Source: Micromonospora radicis
GTDB taxonomy: Bacteria; Actinomycetota; Actinomycetes; Mycobacteriales; Micromonosporaceae
Length of the DNA: 64,000 nt
NCBI RefSeq assembly: GCF_003583405.1
Contig: NZ_QXEC01000016.1
Span: 1-64,000 of the forward strand
Direction of reading: 5' to 3'
The notes below the pieces were generated by a model. It was not told the DNA's origin. It did not search any database and saw nothing but the letters and a program-made list of their open reading frames with translations. Shown here one piece after another: positions 8,477-16,107 of this stretch. Both the position numbers and the translations under genes were made by a program. The stretch's first letter is position 1, and each line of letters starts with the position of its first letter.

Positions 8477-9237
8477 GCGGCTCCGGTGACACACCGGCGG
8501 CGCTACCGCTACCGGTGACGTTCCCGGTACCCACGCCGGCCGCGCGGGCGGCCCGGCGCACCCGGGCCGGGCGGCGGCCCGGCGAGGAGCCGACGGAGTC
8601 GGGCAGCGATCCCGTCGAGCAGCCGCCCGGGGCGGAGCCCGCCGTGCCGGCCGGCGGGGACCGGCAGCTGGTCTTCTTCGGTGCGGAGACCGCCGAACCG
8701 TCGGTCGCCGATCTGGCCGGGCTGCTGGCCGGTCCGGGCGAGGTGCACCGGATGGGCGGCACGGCCCGGCTGTCGGTCGTGGTGGACGCCGGTTGGCGGG
8801 TGCACGTACTCGTCGCCGAGTTGGCCCGGCGGGGTGTCCGGGCGACCTGGGCGCCGACCGAGGACCAGCGGTACGCGGTCCGGACCGCGTACGCCCGCAC
8901 GCTGGTGCCGCTCGCCGCGGCGTGGCTGCGCGGTCCGACGCAGCCGCCGCCGGCCGGTTTCCAGCTCGACGGCCGACGGCTGCGACTCTGGCTCGCCGCG
9001 GCCGGGCTGGCCGACCCGCCGGACTTCCGGCTCCACCTCGGCGGCAACGATCCGGGCTGGTGGACGACGGTCGGCGCGGCCCTGACCGCCGCCGGGCTGA
9101 CCGGCGAGCTGGTGGAGCCGGGCGCGGGCGGTCCCGTCTACCGGATTGCCGGGCGGCACCGGGTGCGGCGGCTGGCGGAACTGGTCGGCGACCGCCCGCC
9201 CGCCGCGCCCGCCGGAGCCTGGCCGGAGCGCGACTGA
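8467..9237 (+). CDS. Conserved hypothetical protein (256 aa)
   Basis: No family is recognised with certainty. The first 65 residues are proline/alanine/glutamate-rich and probably disordered. From about residue 68 (RQLVFFGAETAEPSVADL) a folded alpha/beta region follows, containing VVVDAGWRVHVLVAELARRG and a late LRLWLAAAGLADPP segment. The gene overlaps the lipoprotein gene by ten bases and ends shortly before a hairpin, so the pair forms a small operon upstream of topA. No membrane segments or catalytic motifs are evident. Confidence 0.75.
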   Translation: MPLSGSGDTPAALPLPVTFPVPTPAARAARRTRAGRRPGEEPTESGSDPVEQPPGAEPAVPAGGDRQLVFFGAETAEPSVADLAGLLAGPGEVHRMGGTARLSVVVDAGWRVHVLVAELARRGVRATWAPTEDQRYAVRTAYARTLVPLAAAWLRGPTQPPPAGFQLDGRRLRLWLAAAGLADPPDFRLHLGGNDPGWWTTVGAALTAAGLTGELVEPGAGGPVYRIAGRHRVRRLAELVGDRPPAAPAGAWPERD

Positions 9238-9245
9238 CCGGGCTC

Positions 9246-9269
9246 CGGCTGTCCGATCCGGGACAGCCG
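9246..9269 (+). terminator. Hairpin after the lipoprotein operon
   Basis: Nine-base arms CGGCTGTCC and GGACAGCCG enclose a six-base loop nine bases after the upstream stop codon. Confidence 0.6.
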
Positions 9270-9327
9270 CGAGTGTGGGAACACCAGGAGAATCGGCCGG
9301 GTTGCACCTCCACCGAGGGGCTGCCCT

Positions 9328-9340
9328 GGTCACAGTGACC
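9328..9340. promoter_or_regulatory. Perfect 13-bp palindrome upstream of topA
   Basis: GGTCACAGTGACC is a perfect inverted repeat with a one-base centre, about 170 bases before the topA start. A binding site for a dimeric regulator is possible; no regulator is identified. Confidence 0.35.
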
Positions 9341-9512
9341 CGCTGGACGCCCTACTCAGGGTGTACGGTGACGCCGTCCGGCGTGACGACGGATCGTCCC
9401 GGGCGGATTGCCGCCCGCGAAACCCGAAACACGGACGGCGCGTTACGTTGGACATCCGGACCGCTGGGTATCGGTGGGTCGAGTGCGCCCCGAATCGGGC
9501 GCTGGCGCGGCC

Positions 9513-12383
9513 ATGAGCAGGAATGGGGTCGAAACCGAAGTGCCGAGCAAAGCTGGAACCACCCGTCTGGTCATCGTCGAGTCGCCGGCGAAGGCCAAGA
9601 CGATCTCGGGCTACCTCGGCCCGGGGTACGTCGTGGAGGCCAGCTTCGGGCACGTCCGCGACCTGCCGCGCAACGCCGCCGACGTGCCGGCGAAGTACAA
9701 GGGTGAGGCCTGGGCCCGGCTCGGCGTCGACGTCGACAACGGCTTCCACGCCCTCTACGTCGTCTCCGCCGACCGTAGGCAGCAGATCAGCAAGCTGACC
9801 AAGCTGGCCAAGGAGGTCGACGAGATCTTCCTGGCCACGGACGAGGACCGCGAGGGCGAGGCGATCGCCTGGCACCTGGTGGAGACGCTCAAGCCGAAGG
9901 TGCCGGTCCGGCGGATGGTCTTCCACGAGATCACCAAGCCGGCCATCCAGGCGGCGGTGGCCAACCCCCGGGAGATCGACCGCGACCTGGTCGACGCCCA
10001 GGAGGCCCGGCGCATCCTCGATCGCCTCTACGGCTACGAGGTCTCCCCGGTGCTGTGGAAGAAGGTCATGCCGAAGTTGTCGGCGGGCCGGGTGCAGTCC
10101 GTGGCGACCCGGATCGTGGTCGAACGGGAGCGGCAGCGGATGGCCTTCCGCACCGCCGAGTACTGGGACATCCTGGCGAGCCTGGCCGTGGCGAACGCCG
10201 GGGAGGGGCCGCGTACCTTCAACGCCACCCTGGTGGCGCTGAACGGCGACCGGATCGCCACCGGCAAGGACTTCGAACCCACCACGGGTCGCGTGAAGCC
10301 CGGCGCCGGGGTCGTCCACCTCGACTCCAGCGGGGCACGCGGGCTCGCCGCCCGGCTCGAAGGGCGGCCGTTCACCGTCACCCGGGTCGAGGAGAAGCCG
10401 TACCGGCGTCGCCCGTACGCGCCGTTCATCACCTCGACCCTCCAGCAGGAGGCGGCCCGCAAGCTGCGGTTCTCGTCGCAGCAGACGATGCGTACCGCGC
10501 AGCGTCTCTACGAGAACGGCTACATCACCTACATGCGCACCGACTCGGTGAACCTGTCGGAGACCGCCATCGCGGCGGCCCGCCGGCAGATCGTCGAGCT
10601 GTACGGCGAGCGCAGCGTGCCGCCGGAGCCGCGTCGCTACACCGGCAAGGTGAAGAACGCGCAGGAGGCGCACGAGGCGATCCGCCCGGCGGGGGACAAC
10701 TTCCGTACCCCGGGCGAGGTGGCCAAGGAGTTGTCCGCCGAGGAGTTCAAGCTCTACGAGCTGATCTGGCGGCGGACCATCGCCTCCCAGATGACCGATG
10801 CGGTCGGGTCCAGCGTCTCGGTGCGGATCCGGGCCACCAGCACCGGCGGCGAGGAGGCGGACTTCGGCGCCACCGGCAAGACCATCACCGATCCGGGCTT
10901 CCTGCGCGCGTACGTCGAGTCCAGCGACGACGAGAACGCCGAGGCCGAGGACGCCGAGCGCCGGCTGCCGAACCTGGTGAAGGACCAGCCGCTGACCGCC
11001 GACGAGTTGGCCGCGCAGGGCCACCACACCCAGCCGCCGTCCCGTTACACCGAGGCGTCGCTGGTCAAGGCGCTCGAAGAGCTGGGCATCGGCCGGCCGT
11101 CGACGTACGCCTCGATCATGCAGACGATCCAGGACCGGGGGTACGTGGTCAAGCGCGGCCAGGCGATGATCCCGTCGTTCCTGGCGTTCGCGGTGATCGG
11201 GCTGCTGGAGCGGCACTACCCGCGCCTGATCGACTACGACTTCACCGCCAGCATGGAGAACGAGCTGGACGAGATCGCCGGGGGCGACCACGCGGCGGTG
11301 GACTTCCTCACCGCGTTCTACTTCGGCACCACCAACGGCGTCGGCGACCAGGACATCGCCCGCTCCGGCGGGCTGAAGAAGCTGGTCACCGAGAACCTCA
11401 GCGACATCGACGCGCGCAGCGTCAACTCGATCCCGCTGTTCACCGACGACGAGGGCCGTGAGGTGGTGGTGCGGGTCGGCCGCTTCGGGCCGTACCTCCA
11501 GCGGGCCGTGCCCGGCGAGCAGCCGGCGCCGAAGGCGGAGGGCGAGGAGGGCGGCACCCCGGGCGACCGCGCACCGATCCCGGAGGGCCTGGCGCCCGAC
11601 GAGCTGACCCCGGAGAAGGTGCACGAGCTGTTCCTCGGCGGCGGGGGCGAGCGCAAGCTCGGTGACGACCCGGCCACCGGCGAACCGATCCTGCTCAAGT
11701 CCGGCCGGTTCGGCCCGTACGTGGCCAGCGGCGAACGCAAGTCGTCGCTGCTGCGCTCCCAGTCGCCGGACACCCTCACCCTCGACGACGCGCTCAGGCT
11801 GCTCAGCCTGCCGCGGCTGATCGGGGTGGGGCCGGACGGCGCCGAGGTGTTCGCCAACAACGGCCGCTACGGCCCGTACGTCAAGCGTGGTGACGAGTTC
11901 CGTTCACTGGACTCGGAGGACAAGATGTTCACCGTCACGCTGGACGAGGCGCTGGCGCTGCTGGCCGCACCGAAGACCCGCCAGCGCCGCGCCGCCGCCC
12001 CGCCGTTGCGGGAGATGGGCGCCGACCCGTTGACCGAGAAGCCGCTGGTCATCAAGGACGGCCGGTTCGGCCCGTACGTCACCGACGGGGAGACGAACGC
12101 CTCGCTGCGGCGCGGCCAGACGCCGGAGGCGCTGACCCTGGAGGAGGCCTCCGAGATGCTCGCGGAGAAGCGCGCGAAGGGGCCGGCGCCGAAGAAGACG
12201 GCGAAGAAGGCCCCGGCCAAGAAGACCGCGGCGAAGAAGGCCCCGGCCAAGGCCACCAGCAAGGCGACGGCCAAGAAGGCGCCCGCCAAGGCGACGGCCG
12301 CGGCGGCCGCTCCGGCCAAGGCCGCAGCCGCCAAGCCGACCAAGTCCGCCCCGCGGAAGGCCCCCGCGGCCAGCGCCGACTGA
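9513..12383 (+). CDS. topA: DNA topoisomerase I
   Basis: This 956-residue type IA topoisomerase relaxes negative supercoils. The TOPRIM domain starts LVIVESPAKAKTISGYLG and contains the acidic DEDREGEAIAWHL motif. The catalytic tyrosine is Tyr340 in YITYMRTDS. Four short topoisomerase C-terminal repeats follow (GRFGPYL, GRFGPYV, GRYGPYV, GRFGPYV). The last ~65 residues are a lysine/alanine-rich tail made of KKAPAK-type repeats, as in other actinobacterial TopA proteins, where it aids DNA binding and processivity. ATG at 9513 is chosen because it gives the family's usual short leader; GTG at 9540 is an alternative. Transcription converges on the oxidase gene through a shared hairpin. Confidence 0.97.
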   Translation: MSRNGVETEVPSKAGTTRLVIVESPAKAKTISGYLGPGYVVEASFGHVRDLPRNAADVPAKYKGEAWARLGVDVDNGFHALYVVSADRRQQISKLTKLAKEVDEIFLATDEDREGEAIAWHLVETLKPKVPVRRMVFHEITKPAIQAAVANPREIDRDLVDAQEARRILDRLYGYEVSPVLWKKVMPKLSAGRVQSVATRIVVERERQRMAFRTAEYWDILASLAVANAGEGPRTFNATLVALNGDRIATGKDFEPTTGRVKPGAGVVHLDSSGARGLAARLEGRPFTVTRVEEKPYRRRPYAPFITSTLQQEAARKLRFSSQQTMRTAQRLYENGYITYMRTDSVNLSETAIAAARRQIVELYGERSVPPEPRRYTGKVKNAQEAHEAIRPAGDNFRTPGEVAKELSAEEFKLYELIWRRTIASQMTDAVGSSVSVRIRATSTGGEEADFGATGKTITDPGFLRAYVESSDDENAEAEDAERRLPNLVKDQPLTADELAAQGHHTQPPSRYTEASLVKALEELGIGRPSTYASIMQTIQDRGYVVKRGQAMIPSFLAFAVIGLLERHYPRLIDYDFTASMENELDEIAGGDHAAVDFLTAFYFGTTNGVGDQDIARSGGLKKLVTENLSDIDARSVNSIPLFTDDEGREVVVRVGRFGPYLQRAVPGEQPAPKAEGEEGGTPGDRAPIPEGLAPDELTPEKVHELFLGGGGERKLGDDPATGEPILLKSGRFGPYVASGERKSSLLRSQSPDTLTLDDALRLLSLPRLIGVGPDGAEVFANNGRYGPYVKRGDEFRSLDSEDKMFTVTLDEALALLAAPKTRQRRAAAPPLREMGADPLTEKPLVIKDGRFGPYVTDGETNASLRRGQTPEALTLEEASEMLAEKRAKGPAPKKTAKKAPAKKTAAKKAPAKATSKATAKKAPAKATAAAAAPAKAAAAKPTKSAPRKAPAASAD

Positions 12384-12392
12384 CCTTTCCGA

Positions 12393-12440
12393 GTTCTTGG
12401 TACGAGGGCGCCCTGCCGGGGGTGGTCTCGTACCAGGAAC
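12393..12440. terminator. Bidirectional terminator between topA and lactone oxidase
   Basis: Fourteen-base arms (12393-12406 and 12427-12440), pairing with one G-T wobble, enclose a 20-base GC-rich loop in the space between two convergent genes. Confidence 0.75.
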
Positions 12441-12453
12441 CACGGGAGGGGGA

Positions 12454-13758
12454 TCAGCCGAGGACCGGGACGGTGAAGGTCCGGTGCGGGTCCAGCCGGG
12501 TGCGGACGTGCTGGAAGTCCTGCCAGCGGGGATAGGCGGGGGCCAGCGACGCGGCGTCGCGCCAGTGCAGTTTGCCCCAGTGCGGCCGGCCACCCAGCTC
12601 GGTGGCCAGCTCTTCGAAGGCCCGGAAGTACGGCTCGTACGGCATGCCGAGGTACTGGTGCAGGGCGACGTACGCGGAGTCGCGCCCGTACGAGTGCGAC
12701 AGCCAGATGTCGTCGGCGGCGGCGAACCGTACCTCGACCGGGAAGAGCACCCGGAACGGCAGCCGGTCGATGATCCGGCGCAGTTCGTCGAGGGCTTCGG
12801 GTAGGGCAGCGCGGGGCAGCGCGTACTCCATCTCCAGGAAGCGGACCCGGCGCGGGCTGCAGAAGACCGCGTCGGAACGGCCGGTGTAGACGCGTTCGCT
12901 GAGCGCCCGGGCGGTGAGGGCGCTGATCGGTGGCGCCAGGGCCGGTACCGCGCGGCCGAGCCGGCAGGCGCCGGCGAAGACGGTGTTGGCCAGGAAGTCG
13001 TCGTCGAGCCAGCCGCGCCAGCGGGGCAGTGGTCGGTCGTCGGCGGGTACCCGATCGTTGATCTTGAGCTGGGTCCGGTCGGTATACGGGAACCAGAAGA
13101 ACTCGACGTGGTCGTGCGCGCCGACCAGGTCGGTCAGTTCGGCCAGCACGGTGTCCAGGGTGGCCGGGCGTTCGTGCGCACGCAGCACGAAGGCGTCCAC
13201 GCAGCGCAGGGTGACGTCGACGAGTACGCCGAGGGCGCCGAGCGAGATCCGGGCGGCGTCGAACACGTCGGGGTGCTGGTCGGCGGAGCAGTGCAGCACC
13301 TCGCCGGTGCCGGTGACCAGGGTCAGCGCCGCGACGAAGGTGGCCAGGCCGCCGTAGGCGGCGCCGGTGCCGTGGGTGCCGGTGGAGATCGCCCCGGCGA
13401 GCGTCTGCGCGTCGATGTCGCCGAGGTTCGGCAGGGCCAGGTGGTGACTGGCGAGTAACCCGTTCAGCTGCCGCAGGGTGATCCCGGCCGGTACGGTGAC
13501 GAGGCGCTGCTCCGCGTCCACGCGTACGTCGACGGCGAGTCGGGCCAGGTCCATCCGTCGGTCGTCGCCGACCGCGACGGGGGTGAAGGAGTGGCCGCTG
13601 CCGACCGGGCGGATTCGTGCACCGGCCTCGGTGGCAGTGCGGACCTGTTCGACGACCTCGGCGATGCTGGTGGGGCGCAGCACGGCGGTCGCGGTGCTGC
13701 GCTGGTTGCCGGCCCAGTTGGACCAGGCGACGGTGTCAGCGGGCGCGGTTCTGGGCAT
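12454..13758 (-). CDS. FAD-linked oxidase, D-arabinono-1,4-lactone oxidase family
   Basis: This 434-residue flavoenzyme belongs to the VAO/ALO family, which oxidises sugar lactones or polyols. The N-terminal FAD-binding part carries RPVGSGHSFTPVA, where the histidine normally forms the covalent flavin link, and ISTGTHGTG. The C-terminal ALO domain ends with the family phrase HWGKLHW. The actual substrate cannot be read from sequence; gulonolactone, arabinonolactone or alditol are all possible. The ATG at 13758 is chosen because GAGGAG lies five bases upstream; a GTG at 13764 is too close to that site. A TetR-type gene is divergent, with a perfect palindrome in the gap. Confidence 0.88.
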   Translation of the reverse strand: MPRTAPADTVAWSNWAGNQRSTATAVLRPTSIAEVVEQVRTATEAGARIRPVGSGHSFTPVAVGDDRRMDLARLAVDVRVDAEQRLVTVPAGITLRQLNGLLASHHLALPNLGDIDAQTLAGAISTGTHGTGAAYGGLATFVAALTLVTGTGEVLHCSADQHPDVFDAARISLGALGVLVDVTLRCVDAFVLRAHERPATLDTVLAELTDLVGAHDHVEFFWFPYTDRTQLKINDRVPADDRPLPRWRGWLDDDFLANTVFAGACRLGRAVPALAPPISALTARALSERVYTGRSDAVFCSPRRVRFLEMEYALPRAALPEALDELRRIIDRLPFRVLFPVEVRFAAADDIWLSHSYGRDSAYVALHQYLGMPYEPYFRAFEELATELGGRPHWGKLHWRDAASLAPAYPRWQDFQHVRTRLDPHRTFTVPVLG

Positions 13759-13776
13759 CAGCACTCCTCGAAGTGA

Positions 13777-13795
13777 ATATGAACCGAGTTCATAT
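13777..13795. promoter_or_regulatory. TetR-type operator palindrome
   Basis: ATATGAAC and GTTCATAT are perfect eight-base arms around CGA in the 144-bp gap between the divergent oxidase and TetR genes, 19 bases before the oxidase start. A further GTTCAT half-site lies at 13877-13882, near the TetR start. Size and position fit autoregulation and control of the oxidase by the adjacent TetR protein. Confidence 0.75.
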
Positions 13796-13902
13796 CAGGA
13801 ACGTTGTCCCTGGTAAACACCGCAATCGAGATCCGCTCGTTGTACCGGTAGTCACGATCCGGTGACGTGTAGATATGTTCATCCGTCGAGAGGGGGTGGC
13901 GA

Positions 13903-14625
13903 GTGTCCACTTCAGCCGCCACGACCGGGCCGCTGCGCCGGGTACCGGTGCAGGGTCGTAGTGTCGCGCGAGTCCAGCGGATGCTGGACGCCTGCGCCGA
14001 ACTCGTCGACGAGGTGGGGTACGAGGGGCTGACCACCACCCTGCTCGCCGAGCGGGCCGAGGTGGCGATCGGGTCGGTCTACCAGTTCTTCCCGGACAAG
14101 CGGGCGATCGTCCAGGCGCTGACCCTGCGCACGATGGAGTCCTATCTCCAGCGGCTCGACGAGCGCTTCGCCTCGGACGACCTGACCGACTGGTGGGACG
14201 GCGTCGACGCAGGCATCGACGAGTACATCACGATGCACCGCACCGTTCCCGGGTTCCGTACCCTGCACTTCGGCGACGTGGTCGACCTGCATCTGCTCGA
14301 TGAGCAGCGCGACAACAACGGGGTGATCGCCGACCAGTTGGGCCGGGTGCTCACCGAACGCTTCGGCCTCGCCGACGTGCCTGACCTGCGCTTCCACCTG
14401 GAGATCGCGGTGGAGGTGGCGGACGCCCTGATCAAGCTCGCGTTCCGTCGCAAGTCCGACGGCGACGAGCGGGTGCTGGCCGAGGCGAAGGCGCTCATCC
14501 GCGACTACCTGCACCGCCAGGTCGACTTCCGGGGCGACGGCGGCCACCCGCCGGTCGGGCAGCCCGCGAAGCCGGCCGACGACCAGATCGTCGACTCCGT
14601 GGACGCGGCGGCACAGCCCGCCTGA
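13903..14625 (+). CDS. TetR-family transcriptional regulator
   Basis: The 240-residue protein has an N-terminal TetR helix-turn-helix (about 24-70; ARVQRMLDACAELVDEVGYE followed by LTTTLLAERAEVAIGSVYQFF) and a longer ligand-binding domain. The recognition helix VAIGSVYQFFPDK is typical. GTG at 13903 follows an AGAGGGGG ribosome site. It is divergent from the lactone oxidase gene and a perfect 19-bp palindrome lies between them, so it most likely represses that gene and itself. The inducer is unknown. Confidence 0.92.
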   Translation: MSTSAATTGPLRRVPVQGRSVARVQRMLDACAELVDEVGYEGLTTTLLAERAEVAIGSVYQFFPDKRAIVQALTLRTMESYLQRLDERFASDDLTDWWDGVDAGIDEYITMHRTVPGFRTLHFGDVVDLHLLDEQRDNNGVIADQLGRVLTERFGLADVPDLRFHLEIAVEVADALIKLAFRRKSDGDERVLAEAKALIRDYLHRQVDFRGDGGHPPVGQPAKPADDQIVDSVDAAAQPA

Positions 14626-14648
14626 CGTCCCACCATCCGGCGCGCGAT

Positions 14649-14678
14649 CTCGGCGGACACCCCGCCCCGCCCGCCGAG
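14649..14678. terminator. Hairpin between convergent genes
   Basis: Arms CTCGGCGG and CCGCCGAG enclose a 14-base loop between the TetR gene and the convergent PLP-enzyme gene. Confidence 0.5.
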
Positions 14679-14741
14679 TCTCCGACGAGCACGGCTCACG
14701 GTTGGGGAGCGGAACCTCGCCACCGTCGGGGTGCGACGTGC

Positions 14742-15950
14742 TCAGAGAAAAGCTCGACCTTCGCCTCGGTAGGTCGGCACGGTGGCCACCACCCCGTCTC
14801 CGTCCACCAGGTGCAGTTCGTTGACCCGTTCACACAGCTCACCCGACTTGGCGTGGCGGAACCACACCCGGTCGCCGACGCGCAGGGTGGTGGCCGGGGG
14901 GCCGGTCAGCGGGGTCTGCACCTCGCCGGCCCCCTCGGCGCCGAGCAGCTTGAGCCCGGTGGGCAGCCATGGCCGCGGCAGCCGGCTGTCGGCGGCCGAA
15001 CCGGAGGCGATCCAGCCGCCGCCGAGCACGGTGGCCAACCCGGGCGCCGGTCGGCGGACCACCGCGCAGGCGAAGAAGGCCGCCGGGGTGGGCCGCCAAC
15101 TGCGGTACCCGTCGAAGAGCGTCGGCCCGTACAGGCCCGATCCCGCGGTGACCTCGGTGACCGCGGGATCGGCGCTGGTCGCGGCCACGCTGCCGGTGCC
15201 GCCGCCGTTGACGAACTCCAGGTCGGCGTGTTCGCGTACCGCCGCCACCGCCGCACCACGACGGGCCAGCAACTCGCGGTACGACCCGCGTTGGGCCAGC
15301 CGGATCGCCGCACCCAGCGCCGCCTGACCGGGCGGTGCGTCGCCCAGGCCGGCGATCTGTGCCTCGTACGACATCAGACCGACCAACCGGAAGCCGGGCC
15401 GGCGGTTGACGGTGGCGGCCAACCGGCCGGCGGCCCGCGCGCTGTGCACCGGTGACCGGCGTACCCCGACGTGCAGCCGGCCGCCCAACGGGCGCCAGGA
15501 GGCGTCGAGGTCGAGACAGACCCGCAGCTCGGGTCGGTCCCTCGGGGCCCGTACCGTGTCGCAGAAGTCCAGTTGGTCGGGGTCGTCGATCATCAGGGTG
15601 ACGGCCGCGGCGAGCGCCTCGTCGGCCGCCAGTTCGGCAAGCGCCGACCGGTCGACCGTCGGATAGGCCACCAGCGCGTCGGCGGTGACGCCGGTACGGA
15701 CCAGCCAGATCGCCTCGGGCAGGGTGAACGCCATCACCGCCTGCCAGCCCGGTCGGGCCAGCGCGCGGGTGATCAGCTCACGGCTGCGCAGCGACTTGCT
15801 GGCGACCCGCAGCGGTTTGCCGCCGGCCCGGGCGACGAGCGCCTGGGCGTTGGTGTCGAAGGCGGTGAGGTCCACCACCGCGTACGGGGGATCGAGATGC
15901 CGGGTCGCCCGGTCCAGCCGGTGGCGCAGGTTCTCGCTGTCGGTGGCCAC
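14742..15950 (-). CDS. Fold-type III PLP enzyme, D-threonine aldolase/D-serine dehydratase-like
   Basis: This 402-residue protein has an alanine-racemase-type N-terminal barrel with the PLP lysine in RVASKSLRS and a C-terminal beta domain of the DSD1/D-threonine aldolase type (RVWFRHAKSGELCERVNELH). Enzymes of this group act on D-amino acids or beta-hydroxy amino acids in the cytoplasm; many actinobacterial members are only annotated as amino acid deaminase or aldolase. The substrate is not evident. GTG at 15950 gives an N-terminus in line with the family. The gene converges with the TetR gene and is divergent from the MFS-kinase fusion. Confidence 0.85.
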   Translation of the reverse strand: MATDSENLRHRLDRATRHLDPPYAVVDLTAFDTNAQALVARAGGKPLRVASKSLRSRELITRALARPGWQAVMAFTLPEAIWLVRTGVTADALVAYPTVDRSALAELAADEALAAAVTLMIDDPDQLDFCDTVRAPRDRPELRVCLDLDASWRPLGGRLHVGVRRSPVHSARAAGRLAATVNRRPGFRLVGLMSYEAQIAGLGDAPPGQAALGAAIRLAQRGSYRELLARRGAAVAAVREHADLEFVNGGGTGSVAATSADPAVTEVTAGSGLYGPTLFDGYRSWRPTPAAFFACAVVRRPAPGLATVLGGGWIASGSAADSRLPRPWLPTGLKLLGAEGAGEVQTPLTGPPATTLRVGDRVWFRHAKSGELCERVNELHLVDGDGVVATVPTYRGEGRAFL

Positions 15951-16107
15951 GTGTGCACGCTAACTGTGAAACGGTGAATGCGAAATAGCCTCGCATCTGC
16001 CCGTCGGGCCGGGACTGGGCCGGCTGGCACCAGCGGCCTAGGCTGCGGCGAGCAGGCGAGGCTTGACGGGGAGCGGTCCCCGCCAGGTCTAGAGTGTTCC
16101 ACCGGGG

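Noticed and set aside
16053..16100. TTGACG with TAGAGT as promoter for the MFS-tmk gene
   Set aside because: The 21-base spacing is too long for a standard promoter.
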